The notes: generated from the sequence alone by a model not told the origin. A stretch of DNA of 64,000 nt from Asparagopsis taxiformis (GCA_030407315.1 JALQPE010000610.1:108868-172867), one strand, 5' to 3'. Shown: positions 31,885 through 41,005, counted from the stretch's first letter. Numbers and translations are program-made.

Positions 31885-31968
31885 TGGAGCTAGGGGGGAT
31901 TGAACCCCCGACCTTCCGTATGCAAAACGGACGCGCTGAAATGTTTCCTACCACTGCGCCATAGCCCC
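31885..31968 (-). tRNA. tRNA-Ala (anticodon UGC) with a 12-nt insertion in the D-arm
   Basis: The acceptor stem GGGGCTA/TAGCTCC includes the G3:U70 pair that marks alanine tRNAs. The anticodon stem TCCGT/ACGGA encloses TTTGCAT (anticodon TGC), and the T-arm is GGGGG-TTCAATC-CCCCC. The D-stem GCGC/GCGC pairs only if 12 nt (GGAAACATTTCA or the register shifted by one, 31937-31948) are removed. The gene is 84 nt, and 72 nt after removal. No intron is present at the usual position 37/38. Such ectopic D-arm introns are known from red algal nuclear tRNAs. Confidence 0.92.
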
Positions 31969-32817
31969 GCATTGCTGCAAAACCGGATCCATCCCATTTT
32001 TATCCCAAATTAAAATATTCTCTTTTTCCAAAACCCTTCAAACGTCCACCCTTCCAAACACACTCATCATCCTCATTCCGCCATGTTTCCTCCAAACCCA
32101 TGTGTTCCGCCCCTCCTTCCAATTTTGTGGCTCTACCCCAGCCTGCCACCACCATAAAACATCCACCACCTCGCTCCGTCCCGTCACATCGTACCATCTA
32201 TACACTCCACTTCATTCCTTGGAGAGGTCCATCCCACGAGTCAAACCATCCCCCACCATGGAATGGCACCCTCCTCCTATTCCGCGCTCCAGTTATATCA
32301 ATATTCGAGCCTCGGGCAGTCCATATCTATCCAACAGGTTTTTCCTCCCAGTGGCTACTCTCTACATTACACCCGTGTAGACGTAGTGCCTATTGCACCA
32401 TATATCATCACCACTGCAACACGCATAAGAAGCTCAGAGCCTGGATTACGATATCCTCTCCCCGCTAAAATATCATGGCTTCTCTCACCCGTTGCACTGC
32501 CATAAAATCTCAGATTCTGCGTCCTCAACACGATTCAGGCAATGCGGTCCCTTCTAACACCTCACCTCCACGAAACTATGCTATTCATATATTTCACATT
32601 GCATGTCCGAGAAGCCTACCTCGGACTTCTCACCAGCAGCTTTCCTCTGCACTTTACCATCAAACACGAACAAATTCTTTCCAATATCTCACCCTCCTCG
32701 AACATCATCCCATTTCATGTCCGCACGCTATCCTCTTTCCCAACCCCCTGCCTCTCCTCTCATTCCTCCCTAAAATTTTCTCTACCACCTCATCCACCAC
32801 CGTTGCTGTTCAAACCC

Positions 32818-32826
32818 CTATTTAAA
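32818..32826 (+). promoter_or_regulatory. TATA-like element of 8-Cys copy 2
   Basis: CTATTTAAA about 90 bp upstream of the ATG at 32914, matching CTATTTAAG before the paralogue at 24478. Confidence 0.55.
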
Positions 32827-32913
32827 CCGTGTTCACATCCCGTACCTCCCTCTCCACTCTCATCCATATCTACCAAGCTCAACAGTTCAGCCTCATCCTC
32901 AATCCATCACGAA

Positions 32914-33540
32914 ATGAACTTCTTCTTCCTCACCCTCCTCCTCCTCCTGCTTGCATGTTCTGCCCATGCAACAACTCCCCTCACCAAACTCCCCAACGGC
33001 AACAGTCACAAAAATGATGTAGCAGTTGAACTCCAGGGGAATAGAAAAGCTACATTGTCACTGGAACGATCACAATCAGGAGTAGATCAGTACAAGGGTA
33101 CAGACTTTGGCACAGATCCCAATTCAGAACCCGATGAAGGCACTGACGCCAGCACCGCCGCCGATCCCATCATCGATCACCCCCCCTCCATCCGCCAAAA
33201 CACAATTCGTCGCCCCTCCTTCCCCAAATCCTGCCCCTGCAAACAAATCAAAGCCCGCCCCGGCAAATGCTACTACTTCATCAACTCCCTCAAACCCAGA
33301 AACAAGTACAAGTGCAAGAGCCGTACATGCGTCCCCAGATACGTCTGCATCCCGCGCATTGTGGCCAAGAAAATTGCAAAGAAATTTGGCAAGAAACTGC
33401 TCATGTGCATTCGTCGTGTGACCAGGAAGAGGATTGTGCCGTGGATCAGGAAGGGGCGCAAGGGGTACTGCAAGTCTATTCGTACTCGTCGACGAGTGTT
33501 CTATGTTCCGTATGTGCGCAATTCGGGGCGGTCGCTATGA
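32914..33540 (+). CDS. Secreted protein with acidic pro-region and cationic 8-Cys C-terminal domain, copy 2
   Basis: 208 codons. MNFFFLTLLLLLLACSAHA is a strong signal peptide with a likely cut before TTPL. The pro-region (residues about 20-95) is different in sequence from copy 1 but also acidic near its end (DFGTDPNSEPDEGTD). From the 589-bp shared block onward the protein is practically the same as copy 1, with all eight Cys and the basic stretches. The upstream in-frame extension to 32542 is rejected: it is His/Ser/Pro-rich and the ATG at 32914 begins a typical signal peptide behind a TATA-like box. A PIDID-family gene converges on it 0.8 kb downstream. Function unknown. Confidence 0.85.
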   Translation: MNFFFLTLLLLLLACSAHATTPLTKLPNGNSHKNDVAVELQGNRKATLSLERSQSGVDQYKGTDFGTDPNSEPDEGTDASTAADPIIDHPPSIRQNTIRRPSFPKSCPCKQIKARPGKCYYFINSLKPRNKYKCKSRTCVPRYVCIPRIVAKKIAKKFGKKLLMCIRRVTRKRIVPWIRKGRKGYCKSIRTRRRVFYVPYVRNSGRSL

Positions 33541-33729
33541 TTGAATGTGGGAAACACACAACTGACGCGGTCGGGCGGCCAGATGGTTGAAACGGAAGGG
33601 CAGAAAGCGATCCGAGGGATGGAGTAGTCTGCTGCAAAAGCGTCGACTCTTTCTAGTTCTCTACGGATACGGCGAGGAGTGTAGGGATAGAAGCTTGGAC
33701 GCGTGGTAGTTTACAAAGACATTGCAATC
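33141..33729 (+). repeat. 589-bp near-identical block, copy 2 (partner 24729-25317)
   Basis: Gap-free match to 24729-25317, from mid-coding sequence to 189 bp past the stop codon; the flanks do not match. Confidence 0.9.
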
Positions 33730-34332
33730 TGTGACTAAACAGGCATGATAAAGTTGAGACCATAATTCGTAGCCCCTGTAGTGCTCCCATTTTTTTCCTC
33801 CATTCCTCTCTCAGGATGGCATAATTTTCCATCTGTTGCATCTAGTGGTGTACCCAATCTCCAGATCTAGCCAGCGCCAAAAGAAATCGACCCCGCACAC
33901 CACAATGCATCCAACTCTGCTTCTACAACAAACTGTGCATGCAACCCCATTATCTTTTCAATCCATCCATCCATCTATACCTGCGGAACCCCGGTCCCTC
34001 ATTTCCCCAGAAGCTCTCATACTCTCGCCTTATACTAGCTCTCCCTACCAACGACGAGCGCGTCGAAAGAAAGTCATATTGATGCGCGGCGATTGCCAGT
34101 CCCACCTTCTGTTTTCAGGTCGAGCAATCATTCGATGCATTGCTCTGAATCACGGACTGCATGAATGGAAACATCTAGTTTCGATTATTGAGAGAGTGTT
34201 TACTCCTTTGGTACGGCAATACGGGGATGGTGATGCAGATGGTGCGAATCTGGTCACAGGGTAGGTGACGTCATGGGAAAACGACTCGAACAAGTCGAGA
34301 TTGTGGTTGAACACAATGATGAAAATATTTTT
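33730..34332. other. Spacer between 8-Cys copy 2 and PIDID copy 4
   Basis: No recognised gene. The frame at 33836-34264 ends in a protein-like stretch (about 34,085-34,260) without family resemblance; it could be an exon remnant. Confidence 0.35.
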
Positions 34333-34710
34333 TTATTTTTTGTTGCTGTCGCTTGTTTCTGCTACTCTGCTGCTACGATCACGCGTGTCCACGTCTGCCC
34401 GTGCCGCCCGGTACCGCCTTGTTCTGCGGTACTTTCTCGCACGCTCATTGCTGTTCGGCTTTGGAGCAGATGCGGGGCCTGTGACGCGCATCCTCTTGCG
34501 AGGATTACGCTTCTGCGGAGGCTGCGGGCTCGGAGCGGAAACAGGAGATGGTTGCTGCTGTTTCTTCTCTGCCGCTTCCTTTTGAGCCCTTCTTCTCTCG
34601 AGGCGCTCCTTCCGTTCCTTATCTTGGCGTTCCCTGATCATGTCGTCAAGGGGCCGATCGATATCGATGGGATATTCGATTTTGTACTTTGGGAATGTGA
34701 GAAGTTTCAT
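34333..34710 (-). CDS. PIDID-family small basic protein, copy 4 (divergent)
   Basis: 125 codons starting MKLLTFPKYKIEYPIDIDRPLDD. The charged helix (RERQDKERKERLERRRAQKE), a Gln/Pro/Ser-rich middle and the C-terminal RKRMRVTGPASAPK keep the family plan, with a longer Arg-rich tail. The frame is open to an ATG at 34821, but that extension (PASQPTNQPTN) is encoded by a simple GGTTGGTTGGCTGG repeat upstream of the conserved start. GATATAAAAGG at 34797-34807 is a TATA box. It pairs convergently with 8-Cys copy 2, as copy 1 pairs with 8-Cys copy 1. Confidence 0.78.
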   Translation of the reverse strand: MKLLTFPKYKIEYPIDIDRPLDDMIRERQDKERKERLERRRAQKEAAEKKQQQPSPVSAPSPQPPQKRNPRKRMRVTGPASAPKPNSNERARKYRRTRRYRAARADVDTRDRSSRVAETSDSNKK

Positions 34711-34796
34711 GGTGAACGGGTGGTGTGTTTGACGCGGGTCTGTAGCTGGAGGATTGGTTGGTTGGTTGGTCGGCTGGCTGGCTGGCTGGGGTATGG

Positions 34797-34807
34797 GATA
34801 TAAAAGG
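34797..34807 (-). promoter_or_regulatory. TATA box of PIDID copy 4
   Basis: GATATAAAAGG about 90 bp upstream of the ATG at 34710, next to a GGTT/GGCT simple repeat (34752-34790). Confidence 0.6.
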
Positions 34808-34810
34808 AAC

Positions 34811-36031
34811 AATGGCTGCACTGAATGAGTGGGAATTAGAGGGGGAGAGTAGGGTGCAAAGGATTGTAAATTGCATTGTTCAATGATTGAGCTATCAATG
34901 AAATGATGCAGTTGGCTGCAATTTTCTGGGTGTGCACCACGAGGAATCGAATATTTCTGATTGTGAGCTGAACAGTGTGCGAGTACTTGCGTGGAGGGAT
35001 CGGGCGGGTGGATGTGTTGACAGACAATTTCAATTTCCTTCTCAATACAATAAATGTAACGAGGTGCACCATATCACATCGCAATGTATCCAGTCGCGTT
35101 GGTTGTTGCATTGAGAGGAGATTTGCCCCCAATTGGGATGTACAGAAGTGGGAGAGAGAGGGAAGGGAGCAAATTTGTGAATACACACTGATGATACAGT
35201 ACTGCGCTGCGCGAAGCAGAATTGGGCTAGTGATTATTTCAGCAGACAGGGGAGGGAATTTGCGACTGTGCCAAGTTGTGTCGGCCGATCGGCTTCCAAC
35301 TGAGCACCAATGCACGCTTGTGTTGTTGACGCAACGACGCATTCTCATCCGGGAGCACAAGTTGGGATGATCGAACTTGGGCTGTCCAATAGACATGGAG
35401 AATGACTGCGAGGCGGCACGGTGCATGCGCATCTTGGTATGATACATGCGCAGTAGCCAATAGGTTGCTGAATAGGGGTATAAAAATGATTTATTTATTT
35501 CGAGGTGCACAGCTGTCACGCCACCGCACTCTCATCATCTGTGTCCGTAATTCTTTCATTCTCTATCCTGAGATTACTGGACTCGGTATTTGTCGTTCCT
35601 TCTGCTTACCGTGGACGGCGGCGTGGTCTTGTGACAGCCTGTCTCCAGTGAGTTCAGTGTGCGTAGTGACCGTGTGACGTGATGGTGAAACGCGATCTGG
35701 ACAAGCCGCGCTGGTTCGACTGTGCAAACCACTGACCACTGGACATGGGGTGAACATGATGCACGATAGTGGCGAGACAATTGATCTAAGTGGCCATCTG
35801 ACGGCAACGAGTTGGTGCCATGAGGATGCTATGGGCTGCGCGATGTATTCTCGGAAGCCGCGCGAGGGCCATACGATGTAGCAGCGTGATATAGCCCTGC
35901 GTCGATGGCAAATTACCCTGCTATTGTAGGGAGAGCTGAGAGCAACGATGGCATCATATTCTTCAACGAGGTTTAGTAGGTTGGCATAATTGTTGGCACC
36001 TCTTCGAGGCCTCAGTGTAGAACTGGTCGCG
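34811..36031. other. Intergenic region, no gene recognised
   Basis: 1.2 kb without recognised genes. Open frames at 34836-35519 (-) and 35563-36054 (-) have no motif, and their composition is unlike the local genes. Confidence 0.4.
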
Positions 36032-36655
36032 AAATAACAAGGTTGGCGTTTCAACGCCTATGGAGTTGCAATCATTTTTGGAGCACGAGTTTGTTTGTAT
36101 CAACCAGGTATACGCCATGGGTGACGGAAACCAGAGACACAAACCGTCACGTCCAATCTCTCTGTCAATGGCTCGAAACTGTGTTGTGCCCCTGTTCAGC
36201 ACAATGCAGATTCTTAAATTCTCCTCAGTTCTAGCTAGAATCACTAAATCACTTTCAGGCGATGCAATCAGTGCAAAGTTCACTTCGAGCGGTAGATGAG
36301 GTGAAACATCTAATTGAGCACGCATGGTGTTGGGTTATGACCTACTCGTTCGACTCTTCCCTTCTGGACACCACATCATTCTCCCATGTACTCCTCATCA
36401 TTTCTGTCATTTCCTGCCACCAAATACTTCCAATACACATTCTTCTCACACCGATCCTGGTTCGTGTCTCTGCACACCTTTCCCATCCTATATGTACACT
36501 TTCCAGCCCTTCTCCCATCCCATCCCTCACCCCTCATCCATATCCATACTATTTCCCTCCTCCACCTTCACTCCTCTACTTCAACTTTTCTCCCACTCCC
36601 CATCTAAACTACACGCACATCAGAAACACACAAAGACCAAGCTGGGAAGATCGCC
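36032..36655 (+). repeat. 624-bp direct repeat, copy 2
   Basis: Same-orientation partner of 28336-28959, with a few substitutions (for example C/T near 36352). It again ends at GGGAAGATCGCC, the start of NAXD-like coding sequence. Confidence 0.93.
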
Positions 36656-37075
36656 ATTTCGCGCAAAAGTATTCAAGAAGCGTACTGCTTAATCTGACTG
36701 ACACCGAATGCTACAGTGATGCAGATATTGCAGATGGTGCTCAATGTATCTTCTGTGGATCAAGTGGTGTTGTCCTTTCAGGATGGAGTAGTCATTGTTC
36801 AGAAGGGTCCAACAGCAAATGTAGTACAACGCGGGGAGAGCGCAGCTGTGTATGTTGGATTATCTCCTAAGTGCAGTGATGGTGAGGGTGATTTTCTAGC
36901 GGGTTTTTGTGCGCTAATTTGCTCGCGTGTGCCTCGTAAATGCACCAATGAACCGGACATAGCATCGGTTGCAGTCTGTGCATCTATTGCTACACGATGT
37001 GCAGTCAACAAGGCTTTTATGAAGCTGTTTTGCACGGGCACTCACAAAATGCCACTCTCACCTCATAACCACATC
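36640..37075 (+). pseudogene. NAXD-like pseudogene, internally deleted, with C-terminal part
   Basis: After GKIA the sequence jumps to the region matching 29310-29410, so about 350 bp of the N-terminal half are missing. It then continues in frame: VVIVQKGPTANVV, GLSPKCSDGEGDFLAGF and SIATRCAVNKAF. The second is the position of the GQGD-type catalytic loop of NAXD (normally GS..RCGGQGD.L.G); here Gly-Gly-Gln is replaced by Ser-Asp-Gly-Glu, so even this part is degenerate, although the Asp is kept. The end runs into module M. It is complementary to the 28935 fragment: together they span the whole family. Confidence 0.7.
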
Positions 37076-37326
37076 TACACCATTCGTAGAGCACAGGCGT
37101 TATCCTATCCCCTCCGGCTGTATATCCAGCGATGATATCTCAGTGATTTCTCTCTCCGCTCGGCTACCAATTGGCTCATCAGGATTCGGACGCTCGCGCA
37201 GCATAACAGCGGTATGGTTTCCAAACTTGTACAGAACAACTGGGTTCCACCCTTCAGAGGACAGACAACATGTGGACATGGATGAAAGTAGATTTTTATT
37301 GCATTGTTCAAACAAAAATACTTCTT

Positions 37327-37665
37327 TCAGTTTCCTTTGTTCTTATTATTATTACTATTGTTTCTGGTACTACGCGACTTTTTTGCGCGATCATTTTTGT
37401 TTGTCTTCTGCGAAGACCACGAGCCAGTGGCTCGTTTCCGCTTACGCGGGTTGCTGACGTGAGGGGACTTCTGGGGCTGGCCAGAAGCGGGAGCTTTTTG
37501 ATTTTGCTCCTTTCCACCCACTGGAGAGTCTTTCTGAGCTTGAGCTTTCTTCGCTTGTCGCTCTTTGCGCTCCCTCTCCCTCCTCTCCTTGATCATAACG
37601 TCTAGCGGCTTATCGATATCGATTGGGTACTCGATACGATGTTTGGGAAGGCGAAGGAGTGTCAT
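37327..37665 (-). CDS. PIDID-family small basic protein, copy 5 (identical to copy 2)
   Basis: 112 codons, identical in protein sequence to 27573-27911 and carried in the right inverted-repeat arm. It has the same start choice, motifs, degenerate TATA and AATAAA-containing 3' flank. The perfect identity points to recent duplication or continuing gene conversion between arms. Confidence 0.78.
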   Translation of the reverse strand: MTLLRLPKHRIEYPIDIDKPLDVMIKERRERERKERQAKKAQAQKDSPVGGKEQNQKAPASGQPQKSPHVSNPRKRKRATGSWSSQKTNKNDRAKKSRSTRNNSNNNKNKGN

Positions 37666-38694
37666 TCTCCGGGGGGTGTAGATTTTGTTCGCTGGAGGGT
37701 TTGAGGCTGGGTGTATTGATCAACAGATTGCTGGATGGGATGAGGAGGACAATGTGGAGAAGGAAGGATAGAGGGGTCTACAAATGGGATGGGAAGGGTG
37801 GGTGAGCCGGGTGGAGTAATTGGGATGATGAATGCAATCTGGGAGGAGAGGGAGTTGAAAGTAAATGATTAGGAATTGTAGTATCAGGTGGATCATCTAT
37901 CAGTGAAATGTTCGAGTTGTGTTGTTGTAGCATGAAATGTTTTGGATTGCAAGGGAGATAGGAATTTCCATTTTCAATGCAACTGTGTGAATTGGAATGG
38001 CAGGGGTGTAGGCAGTGGTAATTGGAGTGTCGGGGGTATGTAGACTCGGGGAGAGTGTGGTGTTGAGCAGCGTTCAGGAATCTACTAAATTAGTGTCGAC
38101 AACACAATGTGTGACAGCTTGGACTGTGCTAATTTAGAATTTGTCGACTCGTCTCCAGAACGTGCAACGTGAGAGACCACGGAGCGGAGTGCACTAGCCA
38201 ATAGTGGGGAAGTAATGACCCCGCATCGTGTCACGCTGTTGGCATTTCAAAATGTTTACATATTTCTGGTTTAATTTATTCCGTTGCAAAGTGGAAATGG
38301 TGTGGACGCCATTCATGAGCAGATTGCACTCCGATACCTACTCCCGCGAGCTTGATGCAGTGCACCAACTACCAATGCTGGATGTGTTGCATCCAATTTC
38401 ATGAGAATTGAGTGCTCTCTCCAACCATCTGATTTTGTGGTGATGTTCGTCGGAGGCACCACTTCTACGATAGATGATCCACCTGATACTACAATTACTA
38501 ATCATTTACTTTCAACTCCCTCTCCTCCCAAATTGCATTCATCATCCCAATTACTCCATCCGCCCTACACCCGGCTCGCCCACCCTTCCCATCCCATTTA
38601 TAAACCCCTCTATCCTTCCTTCCCCACATTGTCCGCCTCACCCTATCCAACAATCTATTGATCAATACACCCATCTCCACACCGTCAACGAAAA

Positions 38695-38990
38695 ATGACA
38701 CTCCTCAGACTCCCCAAACATCGTATCGAGTATCCAATCGATATCGATAAGCCACTCGATGTTATGATCAAGGAGAGGAGGGAGAGGGAGCGCAAAGAGC
38801 GACAAGCCAAACAGGCTAAAGCTCAAAAAGATTCTTCCAAGGGTGATTCCAAGCAAGCTCCCAAAGCTACCAGCTCTGGTCAACCCGAGAAATCCCCTAC
38901 GTCAGTAGCTCGCGTAAGCGGAAACGAGCCACTGGCTCGTGGTCTTCGCAGAAGACAAAGAAACATGATCGCGCAAAAAAGTCGCGTAGT
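38695..38990 (+). pseudogene. PIDID-family gene, frameshifted and cut by an LTR element
   Basis: Matches copy 1 (26206-26544) from the start codon. A 1-nt deletion (CCCCTACG where copy 1 reads CCCCTTACG) shifts the frame before the RKRKRATG motif. The last 40-odd bases of the gene are then lost at the LTR of element C. Its TATA (TTTATAAA, about 38600) is intact. If C inserted cleanly, the missing end should reappear beyond the right edge of the window. Confidence 0.88.
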
Positions 38991-39741
38991 GTTCGTAGGC
39001 TACACTTGTTCGTAGGCCACTATGTAGCCACACTATTCAATCTACATAAAAGGTAGGCTACAATATGAATCAATTTGTAGGTAACTATATTCCGTTTTTG
39101 GTCACTCAGACGGAAGTTCCTACACTATGCTACTATGTTTTGAATTCGCTAGCCACCTAGGATTGTAGTTGTAGAAGCTAGAACTAGAATAAATAGGCGA
39201 CTTGCTCGGAGCCGAGGCAAGATCATCCACCATCTTTACCATCACAACCACCTCATCAACACGATCATCCCCAGCGCGAGTATTCGCGATACACCGGCGT
39301 ACCGTGCGCCAATCAAAACGAACACTTGTCATTTTTAATTTCGGGAATCGTTTTTCCCATCACTTGCAAGTCCGGGGAAACTTCTTTCCAAAACAAAATA
39401 ATCTGAAAAAAAGGCAAAAAGGCAAAAAAAAGAAAGAAAGAAAAAAGCCAAAAGCTCATAAAAAAGCCAAATAGAGCAAAAAAAAAAACAAAAAAAAAAA
39501 AGAAAAAAAAGAAAAAAAGAAAAAAGATTTTTACACGTGTGCAAAGGACTAATTTTCACCCTGCGGTCATTATCCTATCAGATAATATCACTTTGTGGAC
39601 CTTTTTTTCCCCTGAAATTTTCAATTCTTGTATATACTCCGGTATATTTTCACTCGCTGCAAATAATCGAAAAGAACAGTAAGTTGAAAAAAAAAAAAAC
39701 CAAAAGAAAACTTTCAAAAAGGAGATTGCTAACCTACTTAC
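38990..39741 (+). repeat. Putative 5' LTR of element C
   Basis: 752 bp, TG...CA. It starts with two direct copies of TGTTCGTAGGC and contains AATAAATAGGCGAC (about 39189) and a long A-rich tract at 39400-39530. The 3' LTR is not in the window, so the call rests on the terminal inverted repeat and the adjacent TGG. Confidence 0.5.
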
Positions 39742-39750
39742 AGTGGCTCG

Positions 39751-40176
39751 TTGCAAGAGGCCCGAAAACGACCCCGCGGTCCTTCGCGAAAGGGCCCTCC
39801 GCAGCCGACCAGCCAATCGGCCTTCCGCTTCTCCTCAGCCAATCAGGCATCTTCCTCGACAGGTGGCCTCCAGTCCAAGTATTGGACGACCGCGCATCTC
39901 GACACATTCACCGCGTCGCAACCGACAGGAATCGAAAAACGCACTGTAAAGCCAGCGAAGTGTAAGCTCTGTGACCGCACCTTCACCTCTCGCAAGCAGT
40001 TGCTTATTCATAGGGGATCTAAGGGTCACAAAAACAAATTAGAGAAGACCGAGTTAGAGAAAAAACCCCTCCGCTGCGATATTTGCGACATAGACTTCAA
40101 CAGCGTGCACAACTTCGACAACCACCAATTTGGTGACAAGCATCGCAACGCTAGGCGCAAAGCAGAGAATAAGTAG
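39751..40176 (+). CDS. C2H2 zinc-finger protein frame of element C
   Basis: A 141-codon frame without any ATG (it opens just after CTTACAG, so it may be spliced or use a non-AUG start). A Ser/Pro/Gln-rich half is followed by two fingers: CKLCDRTFTSRKQLLIHRGSKGH and CDICDIDFNSVHNFDNHQFGDKH. Both are C-x2-C-x12-H-x5-H, the long-spaced type typical of RNA/dsRNA-binding U1-like or JAZ fingers. A basic tail ends it. Its place just inside the LTR suggests the first ORF of the element, instead of a CCHC knuckle. Alternatively it is a host gene exon captured by the element. Confidence 0.55.
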   Translation: MQEARKRPRGPSRKGPPQPTSQSAFRFSSANQASSSTGGLQSKYWTTAHLDTFTASQPTGIEKRTVKPAKCKLCDRTFTSRKQLLIHRGSKGHKNKLEKTELEKKPLRCDICDIDFNSVHNFDNHQFGDKHRNARRKAENK

Positions 40177-40251
40177 TACAATTAAAGGGTAATTCATACG
40201 ATCAATTGAAACAGATCTGAATTAATTGTTCCCTTGTACCAACTGTACATA

Positions 40252-41005
40252 ATGGCGACCCCATACGATGACAATCCTACTTGGGTCGCTCTTGGAAATC
40301 TCAATACGTGCAACGACATACAAAAATCGATGACAGGAGCTGCCGCTGCCCTTATCACACTAGAACCACCTGAAGACGTTCGCCACCACCTTTTGCGAAT
40401 TATTCCCCCCGCAATTCCTGTTCCATAGGGACTGCTTACCCAACACAGCTCTCTTCTCCCACATAAGAGCTATCTGCGACAGCAATGGTCACCGAATCCC
40501 GAGACGATCTGGCCTAATGATCGCAAAAGCTATAGCAGAGAAGATGTACCCTGATGACCTCAAGCGAGAAGCATTACAACTAATCTCAGATTCTCGAAAG
40601 GACACTAGTCAGCCCGTCATTGTCACTTCCACAGATCGTGAGCCGGCACCACCGCAACATACTTATAATACGCCGGACATATCGCGTAAGGTTGACGATA
40701 CCGCTCGTCACTTCTCAGAGAGAACAGAAGTCACAGTGGTATCCTTGGGAGAATACCCTAGTCTCCCAGAAACAAAAACGCCTACCTGAAATACTGTCAT
40801 GACAAAAGTTTTTCTCCATCAGAGAAAGTACAACTTGTCCATATGCCTTACGTGGACCGGCTTGGACGTTCTGGTCCAGTCACATCCGAGATAACCCTGC
40901 TATCACTCAAATAGGCTCCGTATTCGATTCTCTCACGAACAAATTCGATACTGCGACTCACCAGAAGCAGATTGACCATATCATATCGTCACTGTCGATG
41001 AAAGA
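40252..41005 (+). pseudogene. Gag-like region of element C, frameshifted and truncated
   Basis: ATG at 40252 (MATPYDDNPTWVALGNLN). The frame stops at 40426-40428, but protein-like sequence continues in another frame from about 40420 (FHRDCLPNTALFSHIRAICD, then IAKAIAEKMYPDDLKREALQ). A third frame then carries ITQIGSVFDSLTNKFDTATH up to the junction with element A. Small helical, hydrophilic segments of this kind suit a retroelement capsid, but no family is recognised. The frame changes could be decay or one programmed shift plus decay. Confidence 0.4.

Larger units (their letters stand above)
36964..38990 (-). repeat. Right arm of about 2.03-kb inverted repeat
   Basis: Reverse complement of 26248-28274. 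The outer end is cut exactly where element C's LTR begins (38990), so the arm may originally have been longer. Confidence 0.93.
38990..41005 (+). mobile_element. Element C: 5' part of an LTR retrotransposon, interrupted by element A
   Basis: A putative LTR at 38990-39741 is bounded by TGTTCGTAGG and CCTACTTACA, an imperfect inverted pair with TG...CA ends. One base later comes a TGG-starting primer-binding-site-like sequence (39743). Downstream are a C2H2 zinc-finger frame and a gag-like region. It begins inside the right inverted-repeat arm and ends where element A's LTR starts. Only one LTR is in the window, so the boundary is inferred. Confidence 0.6.

Noticed and set aside
39400..39530. 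A-rich tract as a poly(A) tail of a retroposed element
   Set aside because: It is internal to the putative LTR of element C and contains many interspersed G and C bases, and no LINE/SINE sequence precedes it.
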